Part shown: positions 40,416 to 48,906 of the stretch, piece by piece
How positions within the stretch are numbered: position 1 is the first letter of the stretch
Layout of the letters: every line of letters begins with the position of its first letter
Origin: Nocardioides mangrovi
GTDB taxonomy: Bacteria > Actinomycetota > Actinomycetes > Propionibacteriales > Nocardioidaceae
Length of the DNA: 64,000 nucleotides
NCBI RefSeq assembly: GCF_020073815.1
Contig: NZ_JAIQZJ010000007.1
Location: 186,001 to 250,000 of the forward strand
Reading direction: 5' to 3'
Program-made: the position numbers and the translations under genes
Notes under the pieces: generated by a model
Told to the model about the DNA's origin: nothing
Databases searched by the model: none
The model's input: the letters and a program-made list of their open reading frames with translations, nothing else

Positions 40416-41498
40416 ATGGGAGAACCACTGAAGGTCGTCGTCTGGTCGACGGGCACCATCGGCCGGCACGCGATCGCCGGCATCCTGGCCCACCCCGCGC
40501 TCGAGCTGGTGGGCGTGTGGGTGTCGAGCGCGGCCAAGGACGGCAAGGACGTCGGCGAGCTGGCCGAGCTGGGCCGGGAGATCGGCATCAGGGCCACCAC
40601 CGACCGGGACGCGCTGGTCGCGCTGAAGCCCGACGCGATCGTCCACACCGCCATGGCCGACGACCGGGTCTTCGAGTGCATCGAGGACCTCTTCGGCTTC
40701 GTCGAGGCCGGCATCAACGTCTCCTCGAGCGGCCCGGTCCTGCTGCAGTGGCCCGAGCACATCCTCCCGCCGGAGATGCTCGAGCGACTGGCCGAGGCCG
40801 GTCGGCGTACCGGCGCCAGCCTGCACGTCAACGGCATCGACCCGGGCTTCGCCAACGACATCCTGCCGCTGAGCCTGACCAGCCTCTCCCAGCGCATCGA
40901 CGAGGTGCGGGTCATGGAGATCGCCGACTACTCGACCTACTACCAGCCGGTGGTGATGGGCGACATGTTCGGCTTCGGCCGGCCGATGGACTACAAGCCG
41001 TTCCTCTGGGAGCCCGGCGTCCTGAGCATGGCCTGGGGGAGCGTGGTCCGCCAGATCGCCGCCGGCCTCGACATCGTGCTCGACGAGCCGCTCACCGAGT
41101 GGGTCGACCAGCGTCCGGCCGAGTTCGACACCGACTCGGTCTCCGGCGACGTGAAGGCCGGCACCCGCGGCTCGGTCCGCTTCGAGCTCCGCGGCCGGGT
41201 CGACGGTGTCGACCGGGTCGTCGTCGAGCACGTCACCCGCACCCACCCCGACCAGATGCCCGACTGGCCACAGCCCGCCGAGGGCGGCGGTGGCTACCGC
41301 GTGATCATCAAGGGAGAGCCCTTCATGCAGTGCGACCTCACCCACCACGGCGAGCACGGCGACCACAACGTCTCCGGCATGATCACCACCGCGCAGCGGA
41401 TCGTGAACGCCGTGCCGGCGGTCGTCGCCGCCCCCGGTGGCCTCGTCACCGCCCTGGACCTCCCGCTGGTCACCGGCCGAGGGCTGGTGAGCAGGTGA
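40416..41498 (+). CDS. NAD(P)H-dependent DapB-like dehydrogenase
   Basis: A 360-aa protein with a Rossmann start, VVVWSTGTIGRHAIAGILA, in the dihydrodipicolinate-reductase-like group also seen at 26571. A VNGIDPGFANDILPL loop and an ending with MITTAQRIVNAVPAVVAAPGG are shared with the family. The reaction is unproven. ATG 40416 lies just after the KstR-type operator, and its stop overlaps the SDR start, so the two form a KstR-type-controlled operon. Confidence 0.78.
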   Translation: MGEPLKVVVWSTGTIGRHAIAGILAHPALELVGVWVSSAAKDGKDVGELAELGREIGIRATTDRDALVALKPDAIVHTAMADDRVFECIEDLFGFVEAGINVSSSGPVLLQWPEHILPPEMLERLAEAGRRTGASLHVNGIDPGFANDILPLSLTSLSQRIDEVRVMEIADYSTYYQPVVMGDMFGFGRPMDYKPFLWEPGVLSMAWGSVVRQIAAGLDIVLDEPLTEWVDQRPAEFDTDSVSGDVKAGTRGSVRFELRGRVDGVDRVVVEHVTRTHPDQMPDWPQPAEGGGGYRVIIKGEPFMQCDLTHHGEHGDHNVSGMITTAQRIVNAVPAVVAAPGGLVTALDLPLVTGRGLVSR

Positions 41499-42301
41499 GC
41501 ATCCTCGACCGCTTCTCCGTCGCCGGCACCGTCGCCATCGTCACCGGCGCGGGCCGCGGCCTCGGCGCCTCGACCGCCGTCTCCCTCGCCGAGGCCGGCG
41601 CCGACGTGCTCATCTCCGCCCGTACGGCGGAGCAGCTCGAGGTCGTCGCCGAGCAGGTCCGCGCGACCGGCCGGCGCTGCGTCGTCGTCCCGGCGGACCT
41701 CAGCGACCTCGACGCCGTCGCCGGGCTCGCGCAGACGGCGTACGACGAGCTCGGCCGGCTCGACACCGTCGTCAACAACGTCGGGGGCACCTTCCCGAAG
41801 GAGTTCCTCCAGACGAGTCCTCGCTTCCTCAACGAGGCGTTCAGCTTCAACGTGGCCACCGCCCACGCGCTGACCCGGGCCGCCGTGCCGCTGATGCTCA
41901 AGGACGACGACGGTCGGCAGAAGAGCGTCGTCACCATCAGCTCGATGATGGGGCGTACGGCGGACCGCGGCTTCGTCGCCTACGGCACCGCGAAGGCGGC
42001 GCTCGCGCACTGGACCAAGATGGCCGCGCAGGACCTCGCGCCGAGGATCCGCGTCAACGGCATCTACGTCGGCTCGATCCTCACCAGCGCGCTGGAGTTC
42101 GTCGCCGGCCAGCCCGAGCTGATGGGCCAGCTCGAGGACAAGACCCCGCTCGGCCGGGTGGGCGAGCCGGAGGACATCGCGGCGGGCGTGCTCTACCTGG
42201 CGTCGAAGGCCGGCCAGTACGTCACCGGCAAGCTGATCGAGATCGACGGCGGCATCCAGCAGCCGACCCTCGACCTCGGCTTCCCCGACGTCTCCCCGTG
42301 A
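41495..42301 (+). CDS. Short-chain dehydrogenase/reductase
   Basis: A 268-aa classical SDR. The nucleotide-binding TGAGRGLGASTAVSLAEAG, NNVGG, and the active-site S...YGTAK in ISSMMGRTADRGFVAYGTAK are all present, with the IDGG ending. GTG 41495 overlaps the previous stop. It is in the KstR-type operon, so steroid or lipid ketone/alcohol interconversion is likely. The specific substrate is unknown. Confidence 0.85.
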   Translation: MSILDRFSVAGTVAIVTGAGRGLGASTAVSLAEAGADVLISARTAEQLEVVAEQVRATGRRCVVVPADLSDLDAVAGLAQTAYDELGRLDTVVNNVGGTFPKEFLQTSPRFLNEAFSFNVATAHALTRAAVPLMLKDDDGRQKSVVTISSMMGRTADRGFVAYGTAKAALAHWTKMAAQDLAPRIRVNGIYVGSILTSALEFVAGQPELMGQLEDKTPLGRVGEPEDIAAGVLYLASKAGQYVTGKLIEIDGGIQQPTLDLGFPDVSP

Positions 42302-42313
42302 TCGAGCACTGCG

Positions 42314-42319
42314 TAAGGT
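42314..42319 (+). promoter_or_regulatory. Leaderless-type -10 box TAAGGT
   Basis: TAAGGT ends seven bases before GTG 42327 of the metallo-beta-lactamase gene. The spacing suggests a transcript that starts at the start codon, so this gene may have its own promoter. Confidence 0.5.
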
Positions 42320-42326
42320 CCGGCAG

Positions 42327-43388
42327 GTGACGTCCTCGAGCACTCCGACCGCGTACGCCGTCTCGCCCGACTCCGGCGAGCACTGGTCGAAGGAGGGGGC
42401 CTGGAAGGTGACCGACGGGATCCACCGGATCCCGCTCCCGCTGCCCATGGACGGGCTCAAGGCGGTCAACGTCTACGCGCTCGAGACCGACGACGGCCTC
42501 ACCCTCGTCGACGGTGGCTGGGCGATCGACGTCGCCCGCGACCTGCTCGACCGCTGCCTGCGCGAGGTCGGCTACGGCTTCGGTGACATCCGCCGCTTCC
42601 TGGTCACCCACATCCACCGCGACCACTACACGATGGCCGCGGTGCTCGGGCAGGAGTACGGCGCGGAGGTCGCCCTCGGCGCCGGCGAGAAGCCCGGCCT
42701 CGACCTGCTCAACAACGTCGAGGAGCTGGACGAGGGTCCCTTCCTCTCCGTGCTGCGGACCGCGGGCGCCCACGAGATCGCGGACGAGTGGGCGGCCGGC
42801 CCGCGCGAGCTCCCCGACCCGGCCTGGTGGCAGTACCCCGACCGCTGGCTGACCGGCGACCATCAGCTCACCGTGGGGACGCGCACCCTCGACGCGGTGC
42901 ACACCCCTGGTCACACGCCGGGCCACTACGTCTTCGCCGAGCAGGCCGCCGGGCTGCTCTTCGCCGGCGACCACGTGCTGCCCACCATCACGCCGTCGAT
43001 CGGGTTCACCGTGCCGCCGGTGGCCGACCCGCTCGGCGACTTCATGGCCTCGCTGACCAAGGTCCGCGCGCTGCCGGACCTCACGATCCTGCCCGCGCAC
43101 GGACCGGTCTCGCCGTCCTCGCACGCGCGCGTCGACGAGCTGCTCGCCCACCACGAGCGGCGCCTCGACCTCAGCCTCGCCGCCCTGGCGTCCGGTCCCC
43201 GGACCGCCCACCAGGTCGCGCACGAGCTGGCCTGGACGCGCCACGACCACCCGTACGCCGACCTCGACCTCTTCGCCCAGGGCATGGCGTCGATGGAGAC
43301 CAAGGCGCACCTCGACCTGCTCGCGGCGCAGGGCCGGGCGACCGCCACCGACTCCGAGGCCGGGGTCGTCTACGCCGTCAGCGGCTGA
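42327..43388 (+). CDS. Metallo-beta-lactamase-fold hydrolase, glyoxalase II-like
   Basis: A 353-aa protein of the MBL fold. The metal site is in VTHIHRDHYTMAA (HxHxDH, about residues 93-105), the central AVHTPGHTPGHYVF and FAGDHVLP follow, and a C-terminal helical region binds nothing obvious. Such enzymes hydrolyse thioesters, lactones or sulfatides. The downstream GNAT gene converges and overlaps it by 11 bases. It follows the KstR-type operon in the same direction and could be part of the same pathway. Confidence 0.8.
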   Translation: MTSSSTPTAYAVSPDSGEHWSKEGAWKVTDGIHRIPLPLPMDGLKAVNVYALETDDGLTLVDGGWAIDVARDLLDRCLREVGYGFGDIRRFLVTHIHRDHYTMAAVLGQEYGAEVALGAGEKPGLDLLNNVEELDEGPFLSVLRTAGAHEIADEWAAGPRELPDPAWWQYPDRWLTGDHQLTVGTRTLDAVHTPGHTPGHYVFAEQAAGLLFAGDHVLPTITPSIGFTVPPVADPLGDFMASLTKVRALPDLTILPAHGPVSPSSHARVDELLAHHERRLDLSLAALASGPRTAHQVAHELAWTRHDHPYADLDLFAQGMASMETKAHLDLLAAQGRATATDSEAGVVYAVSG

Positions 43389-43806
43389 GCCGCATCGGGG
43401 TGTGGGGGATCCCGTCCTCCAGGAACTCCGGGCCGTCGGTCGCGAAGCCGAACGTCGCGTACCACCCCGCCAGCGGGGACTGCGCGTCCAGCAGCACGTC
43501 GCGCCCCTTGCTGAGCTGGAGCGCGGTCTCCATGACGGCGTCGGCGAGCCCGCGGCCGCGGGCCTGCCGGGCGAGCACGACGCGACCGATCCGCCAGGTC
43601 TCGCCGTCGTCGAGCACCCGGGCGTAGCCCAGCACCACGCCGTCGTCGTCGAGCACGACGTGTCGAGTGCCCGGCTCGTCGTCACGACCGTCGAGGTCGG
43701 GGTAGGGGCACTCCTGCTCGACGACGAAGACGTCCTGGCGCAGCTTCCACACGGCGTACGCGGTGGAGGCGTCGAGATGGTCGAAGGGGACGCCCAGGAT
43801 CCGCAT
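43378..43806 (-). CDS. GNAT acetyltransferase, ElaA-like
   Basis: A 142-aa GNAT protein resembling ElaA. Visible are VWKLRQDVFVVEQECPYPDLDG at the start, the acetyl-CoA-binding RIGRVVLARQARGRGLADAVM (about residues 73-93) and an FGFATDG end. The substrate is not known. A TAGGCT box lies six bases before the ATG on the minus strand. It is divergent from the TPP riboswitch and the thiamine transport operon. Confidence 0.8.
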   Translation of the reverse strand: MRILGVPFDHLDASTAYAVWKLRQDVFVVEQECPYPDLDGRDDEPGTRHVVLDDDGVVLGYARVLDDGETWRIGRVVLARQARGRGLADAVMETALQLSKGRDVLLDAQSPLAGWYATFGFATDGPEFLEDGIPHTPMRLSR

Positions 43807-43812
43807 GGGCCC

Positions 43813-43818
43813 AGCCTA
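43813..43818 (-). promoter_or_regulatory. Leaderless-type -10 box for the GNAT gene
   Basis: On the minus strand TAGGCT ends six bases before ATG 43806. It marks a probable leaderless promoter between the GNAT gene and the TPP riboswitch. Confidence 0.5.
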
Positions 43819-43837
43819 GGGATACGCTCGACCCACA

Positions 43838-43927
43838 AGACAGGGGAGCACGCGCGAGCGTGCTGAGAGTGCGGATCAGCCGCAGACCCTATGAACCTGC
43901 CCCGGTTAGCACCGGCGAAGGGAGTCG
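43838..43927 (+). ncRNA. TPP riboswitch (THI element)
   Basis: This 90-base RNA contains the conserved THI core in order: GGGGAGC, then GCTGAGAGT, GACCCTATGAACCTG, CCGGTTAG and ACCGGCGAAGGGA. These are the pyrimidine- and pyrophosphate-binding parts of the TPP aptamer. It ends a few bases before the TTG start of the substrate-binding protein gene, overlapping the Shine-Dalgarno (AAGGGAG). TPP binding would therefore block translation initiation of the transport operon. Confidence 0.95.
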
Positions 43928-43930
43928 GAG

Positions 43931-44980
43931 TTGAGGTATTTCCATGTGGTCGCGCCTGCGCTCGTGCTGGCGCTGGCGGCGACCGGCTGCTCGGCGATCG
44001 GCGGTGACAGCGCGAGCGACCAGCCCGCGTCGAAGCGCGTCGTGCTGGTCACCCACGAGTCGTTCGTGCTGCCGAAGAAGCTGCAGAAGCAGTTCGAGGA
44101 GGAGTCCGGCTACGACCTGGTGATCCGGGCGTCCGGAGACGCCGGCACGCTGACCAACAAGCTGGTGCTGACCAAGGACGACCCGCTCGGCGACGTGTCC
44201 TTCGGCGTCGACAACACCTTCGCGTCCCGGGCGCTCGACGAGGGCGTCTTCGCGTCGTACGACGCGACGCTGCCCGCGGGTGCGGACCAGTACCGCCTGC
44301 CGGGCGACGACGACCACGACCTGACGCCGATCGACGACGCCAACGTCTGCGTCAACGTCGACGACACCTGGTTCGACGCCCACCACCTCGCCCCGCCGGC
44401 GGGGCTCGACGACCTCACGAAGCCGGCGTACGACGGCCTCTTCGTCACCCCTGGCGCCGCGACGAGCTCGCCCGGCATGGCGTTCCTGCTCGCCACCATC
44501 GCGAAGTACGGCGACGACTGGCCCGACTACTGGCAGCGGCTGATGGAGAACGGCACCAAGCTCGACGCGGGGTGGTCGGACGCCTACGAGGTCGACTTCA
44601 CGCAGGGCGGCGGCAAGGGCGACCGGCCGATCGTGCTGTCCTACGACTCCTCGCCGGCCTTCACGGTCGACGGCGACACGTCGACGACGAGCGCCCTGCT
44701 CGACACCTGCTTCCGCCAGGTCGAGTACGCCGGGGTGCTGGCCGGTGCCGAGAACCCCGACGGTGCCGAGGCGTTCATCGACTTCCTGCTCAGCCACGAC
44801 GTCCAGGCCGCGCTGCCGGACAGCATGTACGTCTTCCCCGTCGACTCCTCGGTGGACCTGCCGGCCGAGTGGGCGCGGTTCGCGAAGCAGCCGACCGACC
44901 CGCTCGAGGTCGCGCCGGCCGACATCGCCGAGCACCGCGACGAGTGGCTGCGCGAGTGGAGCGACATCACCTCCCGATGA
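43931..44980 (+). CDS. Thiamine ABC transporter, substrate-binding lipoprotein (ThiB-like)
   Basis: A 349-aa periplasmic-type binding lipoprotein. The signal peptide with lipobox is MRYFHVVAPALVLALAATGC, then CSAIGGDS. The mature part follows thiamine/iron(III)-binding proteins, with VLVTHESFVLPKKL and QLFRQVEYAGVL-like segments. It starts at TTG 43931, close after the riboswitch's GGGAG. It is followed by ATGA-coupled permease and ATPase genes, making a thiBPQ-type importer; the TPP riboswitch strongly supports a thiamine compound as substrate. Confidence 0.85.
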   Translation: MRYFHVVAPALVLALAATGCSAIGGDSASDQPASKRVVLVTHESFVLPKKLQKQFEEESGYDLVIRASGDAGTLTNKLVLTKDDPLGDVSFGVDNTFASRALDEGVFASYDATLPAGADQYRLPGDDDHDLTPIDDANVCVNVDDTWFDAHHLAPPAGLDDLTKPAYDGLFVTPGAATSSPGMAFLLATIAKYGDDWPDYWQRLMENGTKLDAGWSDAYEVDFTQGGGKGDRPIVLSYDSSPAFTVDGDTSTTSALLDTCFRQVEYAGVLAGAENPDGAEAFIDFLLSHDVQAALPDSMYVFPVDSSVDLPAEWARFAKQPTDPLEVAPADIAEHRDEWLREWSDITSR

Positions 44981-46611
44981 GACGCGCCCTGTCCTTGGTC
45001 GGCCTGGCGGCGGTGCCGCTGGCCGTCCTCGGCGTGTTCTTCGTGCTGCCCGTCAGCGGCATGATCTCGGAGGGCTTCTGGACCGACGGCTCCTTCGACC
45101 CCGGCGCGGTCCTGGAGGTGCTGGCCCGGCCGCGCGTGCACCGGGTCATCTGGTTCACGGTGTGGTCCGCCTGTGCCGGTACGGCGGTGTCGTTGCTGCT
45201 CGGCGTCCCGACGGCGCACCTGCTGCACCGCCGGCGCTTCCCCGGGCGCCGGGTGCTCCGCGCGCTGCTGGTGGTGCCGTTCGTGCTGCCGACGGTCGTG
45301 GTCGGCGTGGCCTTCCGCGAGCTGATCGGCGAGGCCGGCCCGCTCGGCTTCCTCGGCCTCGACGGGTCGGCCGCGGCGATCGTCGCCGGGCTGGCGTTCT
45401 TCAACGTCGCCGTCGTGATCCGGGCGGTCGGCGCCGCGTGGGAGTCGCTCGACCCCCGGCCGGCCGAGGCGGCCGCCGCGCTCGGCGCGAGCCCGGCGTA
45501 CGTCTTCCGGACCGTGACGCTCCCGGCGCTCCGCCCGGCGATCGTGTCGGCGGCGAGCGTCGTCTTCCTCTTCTGCGCCACGGCGTTCGGGGTCGTGCTG
45601 ACGCTCGGCGGGCTGCGCTACTCCTCGGTGGAGACCGAGATCTACCTGCTCACCACCAACCTGCTCGACCTCCAGGCCGCCGCGGCCCTGTCGATCGTGC
45701 AGCTCCTGGCGATCACCGCCCTGCTCGCGATCACGAGCCGGCTGCGGGCCGTGCCGGACCCGACGCTGGCGCGCTCGACCGCGCGGCCGCCGCGGCCGTC
45801 GCGCGGGGACTGGCCCGGCATGGTCGCGACCGGCCTCGTGCTGCTCCTGGTCGGGCTGCCGATCGCGGCGCTGGTGGTCGGCTCGCTGCAGGTCGACGAC
45901 GGCTGGAGCCTCGCCAACTACCGCGCCCTCGACGGCACCGGCTCGCGGCAGGCCCTGCTGGTGCCCGTCACCGACGCGCTCGTCACCTCGCTGCGCACCG
46001 CGGTCGACGCGACCTGGATGTCGCTGGGGCTCGGCGTGCTCGTCGCCGTCGTCGTCAGCCGCCGGTCCCGGTCGCGCGCCGAGCGGCGTGCGCGGGGGCT
46101 GCTCGACGGCCTCTTCATGCTGCCCCTCGGCGTCTCCGCGGTGACGCTCGGGTTCGGCTTCCTGATCACCCTCGACCGGCCGCCGCTCGACCTGCGCGAC
46201 TCGCTCCTGCTGGTGCCGATCGCCCAGGCCCTGGTGGCGCTCCCTCTGGTGGTCCGCACGCTCGTGCCGGTGCTCGGCGGCATCGACGACCGCCAGCGCC
46301 AGGCGGCGGCGTCCCTCGGCGCCGGGCCGCTGCGGGTCTTCGCCACCGTCGACCTGCCGACGATGTGGAAGCCGCTGCTGGCGGCGGCCGGCTTTGCCTT
46401 CGCGGTGTCGCTGGGGGAGTTCGGCGCGACGTCGTTCCTGGCCCGTGACGACCACCCGACGATGCCGATCGTGATCTTCCACCTGATCGGCCACCCGGGG
46501 GCGATGAACTACGGCATGGCGCTCGCCGCCTCCGTCGTCCTCGCCGCCTGCACCGCGGTGGTGATGCTCGTGGTCGAGCGGCTCCGGGTCCCGACGGTGG
46601 GGGCCTTCTGA
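44977..46611 (+). CDS. Thiamine ABC transporter permease (ThiP-like)
   Basis: A 544-aa fused permease with about 12 membrane spans and two EAA-loop regions (EAAAALGASPAYVFRTVTLP and QAAASLGAGPLRVFATVDLP). The two-domain arrangement is characteristic of ThiP/FbpB-type permeases, in which one chain makes both half-transporters. ATG 44977 overlaps the stop of the binding-protein gene. It lies in the TPP-riboswitch operon with its ATPase downstream. Confidence 0.85.
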   Translation: MRRALSLVGLAAVPLAVLGVFFVLPVSGMISEGFWTDGSFDPGAVLEVLARPRVHRVIWFTVWSACAGTAVSLLLGVPTAHLLHRRRFPGRRVLRALLVVPFVLPTVVVGVAFRELIGEAGPLGFLGLDGSAAAIVAGLAFFNVAVVIRAVGAAWESLDPRPAEAAAALGASPAYVFRTVTLPALRPAIVSAASVVFLFCATAFGVVLTLGGLRYSSVETEIYLLTTNLLDLQAAAALSIVQLLAITALLAITSRLRAVPDPTLARSTARPPRPSRGDWPGMVATGLVLLLVGLPIAALVVGSLQVDDGWSLANYRALDGTGSRQALLVPVTDALVTSLRTAVDATWMSLGLGVLVAVVVSRRSRSRAERRARGLLDGLFMLPLGVSAVTLGFGFLITLDRPPLDLRDSLLLVPIAQALVALPLVVRTLVPVLGGIDDRQRQAAASLGAGPLRVFATVDLPTMWKPLLAAAGFAFAVSLGEFGATSFLARDDHPTMPIVIFHLIGHPGAMNYGMALAASVVLAACTAVVMLVVERLRVPTVGAF

Positions 46612-47600
46612 TGCTCTCCCTCCGCGACGTCTCCGTCTCGTACGACGGCGCGCCGGCGCTCCTCGACGCCTCGCTCGACCTCGCCGACGGCCAGGTGCTC
46701 GCCGTGCTCGGCCCGAGCGGGTCCGGCAAGTCCACGCTGCTGCGGGCGATCGCCGGGCTGGAGCCGTCGTCCGGCCGGATGAGCTGGGACGGCGACGACC
46801 TCGCCGGCGTCCCGACGCACAAGCGCGGCTTCGCCCTGATGTTCCAGGACGGCCAGCTCTTCGGGCACCTCACGGTCGCCCGCAACGTGGGCTACGCGCT
46901 GCGGCTGCGGCGTACCCCCGACGCCGCCGCGCGGGTCCGCGAGCTGCTCGCGCTGGTCGGTCTCGAGGGCTACGAGGACCGGCTGCCGGCGACCCTGTCC
47001 GGCGGCGAGCGGCAGCGCGTCGCCCTGGCCCGCTCGCTCGCCGTGCGGCCGCGGCTGCTGCTGCTCGACGAGCCGCTCTCGGCCCTCGACGCCGGCCTGC
47101 GCGGGCGGCTCGCCACGGACCTGGCCCGCATCCTCCGCGAGGCCGGCACCACGGCGTTGATGGTCACCCACGACCACGAGGAGGCCTTCGCGGTGGCCGA
47201 CCGGCTGGCCGTGATGCGCGACGGGCGGATCGTCCAGCAGGGCGGGATCGGTGAGGTCTGGCAGGCGCCGGCGGACGCGGCGACCGCGCTCTTCCTCGGC
47301 TACGCGCGGGTCCTCGACGGTGAGGCCGCCCACACGCTCCTGCGGGCCGCGGGGCTGCCGGTGGGCACGGACGCGGTCGCCGTACGCCGCTCCGCGCTGG
47401 CGGTCGCCGACGCGGGACCGCTGGCGGGGACGGTCTCCTCCGCCCGCGTGACGCCGGGGCAGATCAGGCTGGTCGTCGACGTCGACGGCCTGGGCGAGGT
47501 CGACGCCGTCGCCCGCCTCGACACCCACGCGGCGCCGGGGGACGAGGTCGTGCTCGGGGTCGACGCCTCGCGGCTGGCCGCGATACCTGCGGGCCATTGA
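46611..47600 (+). CDS. Thiamine ABC transporter ATPase (ThiQ-like)
   Basis: A 329-aa ABC ATPase. Walker A is GPSGSGKST (about residues 34-42), the Q-loop is FQDGQ, the signature is LSGGERQR, Walker B is LLLLDEPLSALD, and the switch histidine is in VTHDHEEA. A C-terminal extension of about 100 residues has the beta-rich TOBE-like region. ATG 46611 overlaps the permease stop. The context fixes thiamine uptake as the role. Confidence 0.88.
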   Translation: MLSLRDVSVSYDGAPALLDASLDLADGQVLAVLGPSGSGKSTLLRAIAGLEPSSGRMSWDGDDLAGVPTHKRGFALMFQDGQLFGHLTVARNVGYALRLRRTPDAAARVRELLALVGLEGYEDRLPATLSGGERQRVALARSLAVRPRLLLLDEPLSALDAGLRGRLATDLARILREAGTTALMVTHDHEEAFAVADRLAVMRDGRIVQQGGIGEVWQAPADAATALFLGYARVLDGEAAHTLLRAAGLPVGTDAVAVRRSALAVADAGPLAGTVSSARVTPGQIRLVVDVDGLGEVDAVARLDTHAAPGDEVVLGVDASRLAAIPAGH

Positions 47601-47614
47601 CTGGTCACCATCCC

Positions 47615-47620
47615 TACACT
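47615..47620 (+). promoter_or_regulatory. Leaderless-type -10 box TACACT
   Basis: TACACT ends seven bases before GTG 47628 of the PAP2 gene. It suggests that this gene is transcribed independently of the thiamine operon and without a leader. Confidence 0.5.
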
Positions 47621-47627
47621 GGCGGGC

Positions 47628-48662
47628 GTGTATCGCCGCGCCTGGACCCTGCTCGTGGTCAACGCCATCGCCATGGGCATCTGGGCGGCGATCACGGCCT
47701 GGTACGTCGGCCGGCCGCTGATCGACCCCGACGGCAGCTTCCTCGGCCCGGCGTTCGTCCGGCTCCCGATCCTCTGCTTCGGCGCGCTCTTCCTCGACCT
47801 CGTGCCCCGCGCCGTCTGGATCTCCCGCGGCCGCCCCGCCCGGTGGCCGGAGCTGATCCGGGACCGGTGGCGCTCGCATTGGTCCCGGGAGCGGCTGCTG
47901 CTGGTGCTGCTCGGCATCGCCTGCTTCTACGTGATCTACGTCTGCTACCGGAACCTCAAGTCGTTCCTCCCGCTGGTGAGCGGTCGGATGTACGACCGCG
48001 AGCTGCACTCGCTCGACCGGGTGCTCTTCTTCGGGCACAACCCCGGCACCGTGCTCCACCAGCTGCTCGGCACGGACTTCACGGCGCACTTCCTGTCGAA
48101 CTTCTACCTGCTCTTCATCCCGATGGTCGCGATCATGGTGACCGTCTGGCTGGTGTGGTCGCGCAACCTCTCCTACGGCTGGTGGTTCGTCACCTCGCAG
48201 GGCATCGCGTGGACGCTCGGCACGATCTCCTACTACGCGTTGCCGACCATCGGCCCGGGCCTGGAGTACCCCTACCTCTACAACCTCGCCCACACCGGGA
48301 CCACCGACCTGATGAACTCACTGGTCAACGCGCGGCAGGGCGTCCTGTGGGGCGACGGCCAGGCGCAGACCGTCGCCGGCTTCGCGAGCCTGCACACCGG
48401 CATCGGCCTGCTCTGGGCGCTGATGGTGCAGTTCACCGTCCGCAACCGGATCATCCGGACCGCGTTCTGGGTCAACTTCGGTCTCATCGTCGTGGCCACC
48501 CTCTACTTCGGCTGGCACTACATCGCCGACGACATCGCGGGCGTGATGATCGCCTTCATCTCCTTCTACGTCGGCGGCCTCGCCAGCGGTCAGAAGTTCG
48601 ACAAGCACGGCCTCGCCTCGCACCCGACGACGACCACCTCGCACGTCCCCGTCGACCGCTGA
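47628..48662 (+). CDS. PAP2-family membrane phosphatase
   Basis: A 344-aa integral membrane protein with about six spans. The C-terminal half has the PAP2 pattern: GFASLHTGIGLLWALM (SLHT motif) followed by FGWHYIADDIAGVM (the His-Y-x-x-D region). The family acts on lipid phosphates, diacylglycerol pyrophosphate or as inositol phosphotransferases; actinobacterial members of this length are often annotated as inositol phosphorylceramide synthase-like. A strong hairpin follows the stop. Confidence 0.8.
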   Translation: MYRRAWTLLVVNAIAMGIWAAITAWYVGRPLIDPDGSFLGPAFVRLPILCFGALFLDLVPRAVWISRGRPARWPELIRDRWRSHWSRERLLLVLLGIACFYVIYVCYRNLKSFLPLVSGRMYDRELHSLDRVLFFGHNPGTVLHQLLGTDFTAHFLSNFYLLFIPMVAIMVTVWLVWSRNLSYGWWFVTSQGIAWTLGTISYYALPTIGPGLEYPYLYNLAHTGTTDLMNSLVNARQGVLWGDGQAQTVAGFASLHTGIGLLWALMVQFTVRNRIIRTAFWVNFGLIVVATLYFGWHYIADDIAGVMIAFISFYVGGLASGQKFDKHGLASHPTTTTSHVPVDR

Positions 48663-48682
48663 GGCCCCTGCGCCCAGGCGCG

Positions 48683-48743
48683 GTAGTCCCGCACGTTCTC
48701 GCGGTCCGGCGGTCCTCGCGACCGCGAAAACGTCCGGGACTAC
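48683..48743 (+). terminator. Long hairpin terminator after the PAP2 gene
   Basis: GTAGTCCCG at one end and CGGGACTAC at the other make the base of a stem, with TCGCGGTC / GACCGCGA further in. The stem is about 25 base pairs with a few mismatches. No T-run follows. It would end transcription before the NlpC/P60 gene. Confidence 0.65.
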
Positions 48744-48906
48744 GCCACTCTCGCGAAAGTTACAACGGTGTAGTTCGTCAAGGCGACACGCCGGTGACGG
48801 AAGAAAAAGTTGGGGAAAATGTTCCCAATGTGACGAAAGTTCTCTAACGTGCTGCGAGTGCCGCATGGGGCGGCATCCCTGAAGGGGTCTCGAAGGGGGC
48901 AGCTCG
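48744..48906 (+). promoter_or_regulatory. AT-richer 5' region of the NlpC/P60 gene
   Basis: This stretch is notably less GC-rich than its surroundings (AAAGTTACAACGG and GAAGAAAAAGTTGGGG). It contains the promoter and a long leader for the cell-wall hydrolase gene. I looked for a c-di-AMP (ydaO) riboswitch, which precedes such genes in relatives, but did not find its core. Confidence 0.35.

Noticed and set aside
48744..48906. c-di-AMP (ydaO-type) riboswitch upstream of the NlpC/P60 gene
   Set aside because: The position is right for such a riboswitch, but I could not find its conserved core sequence.
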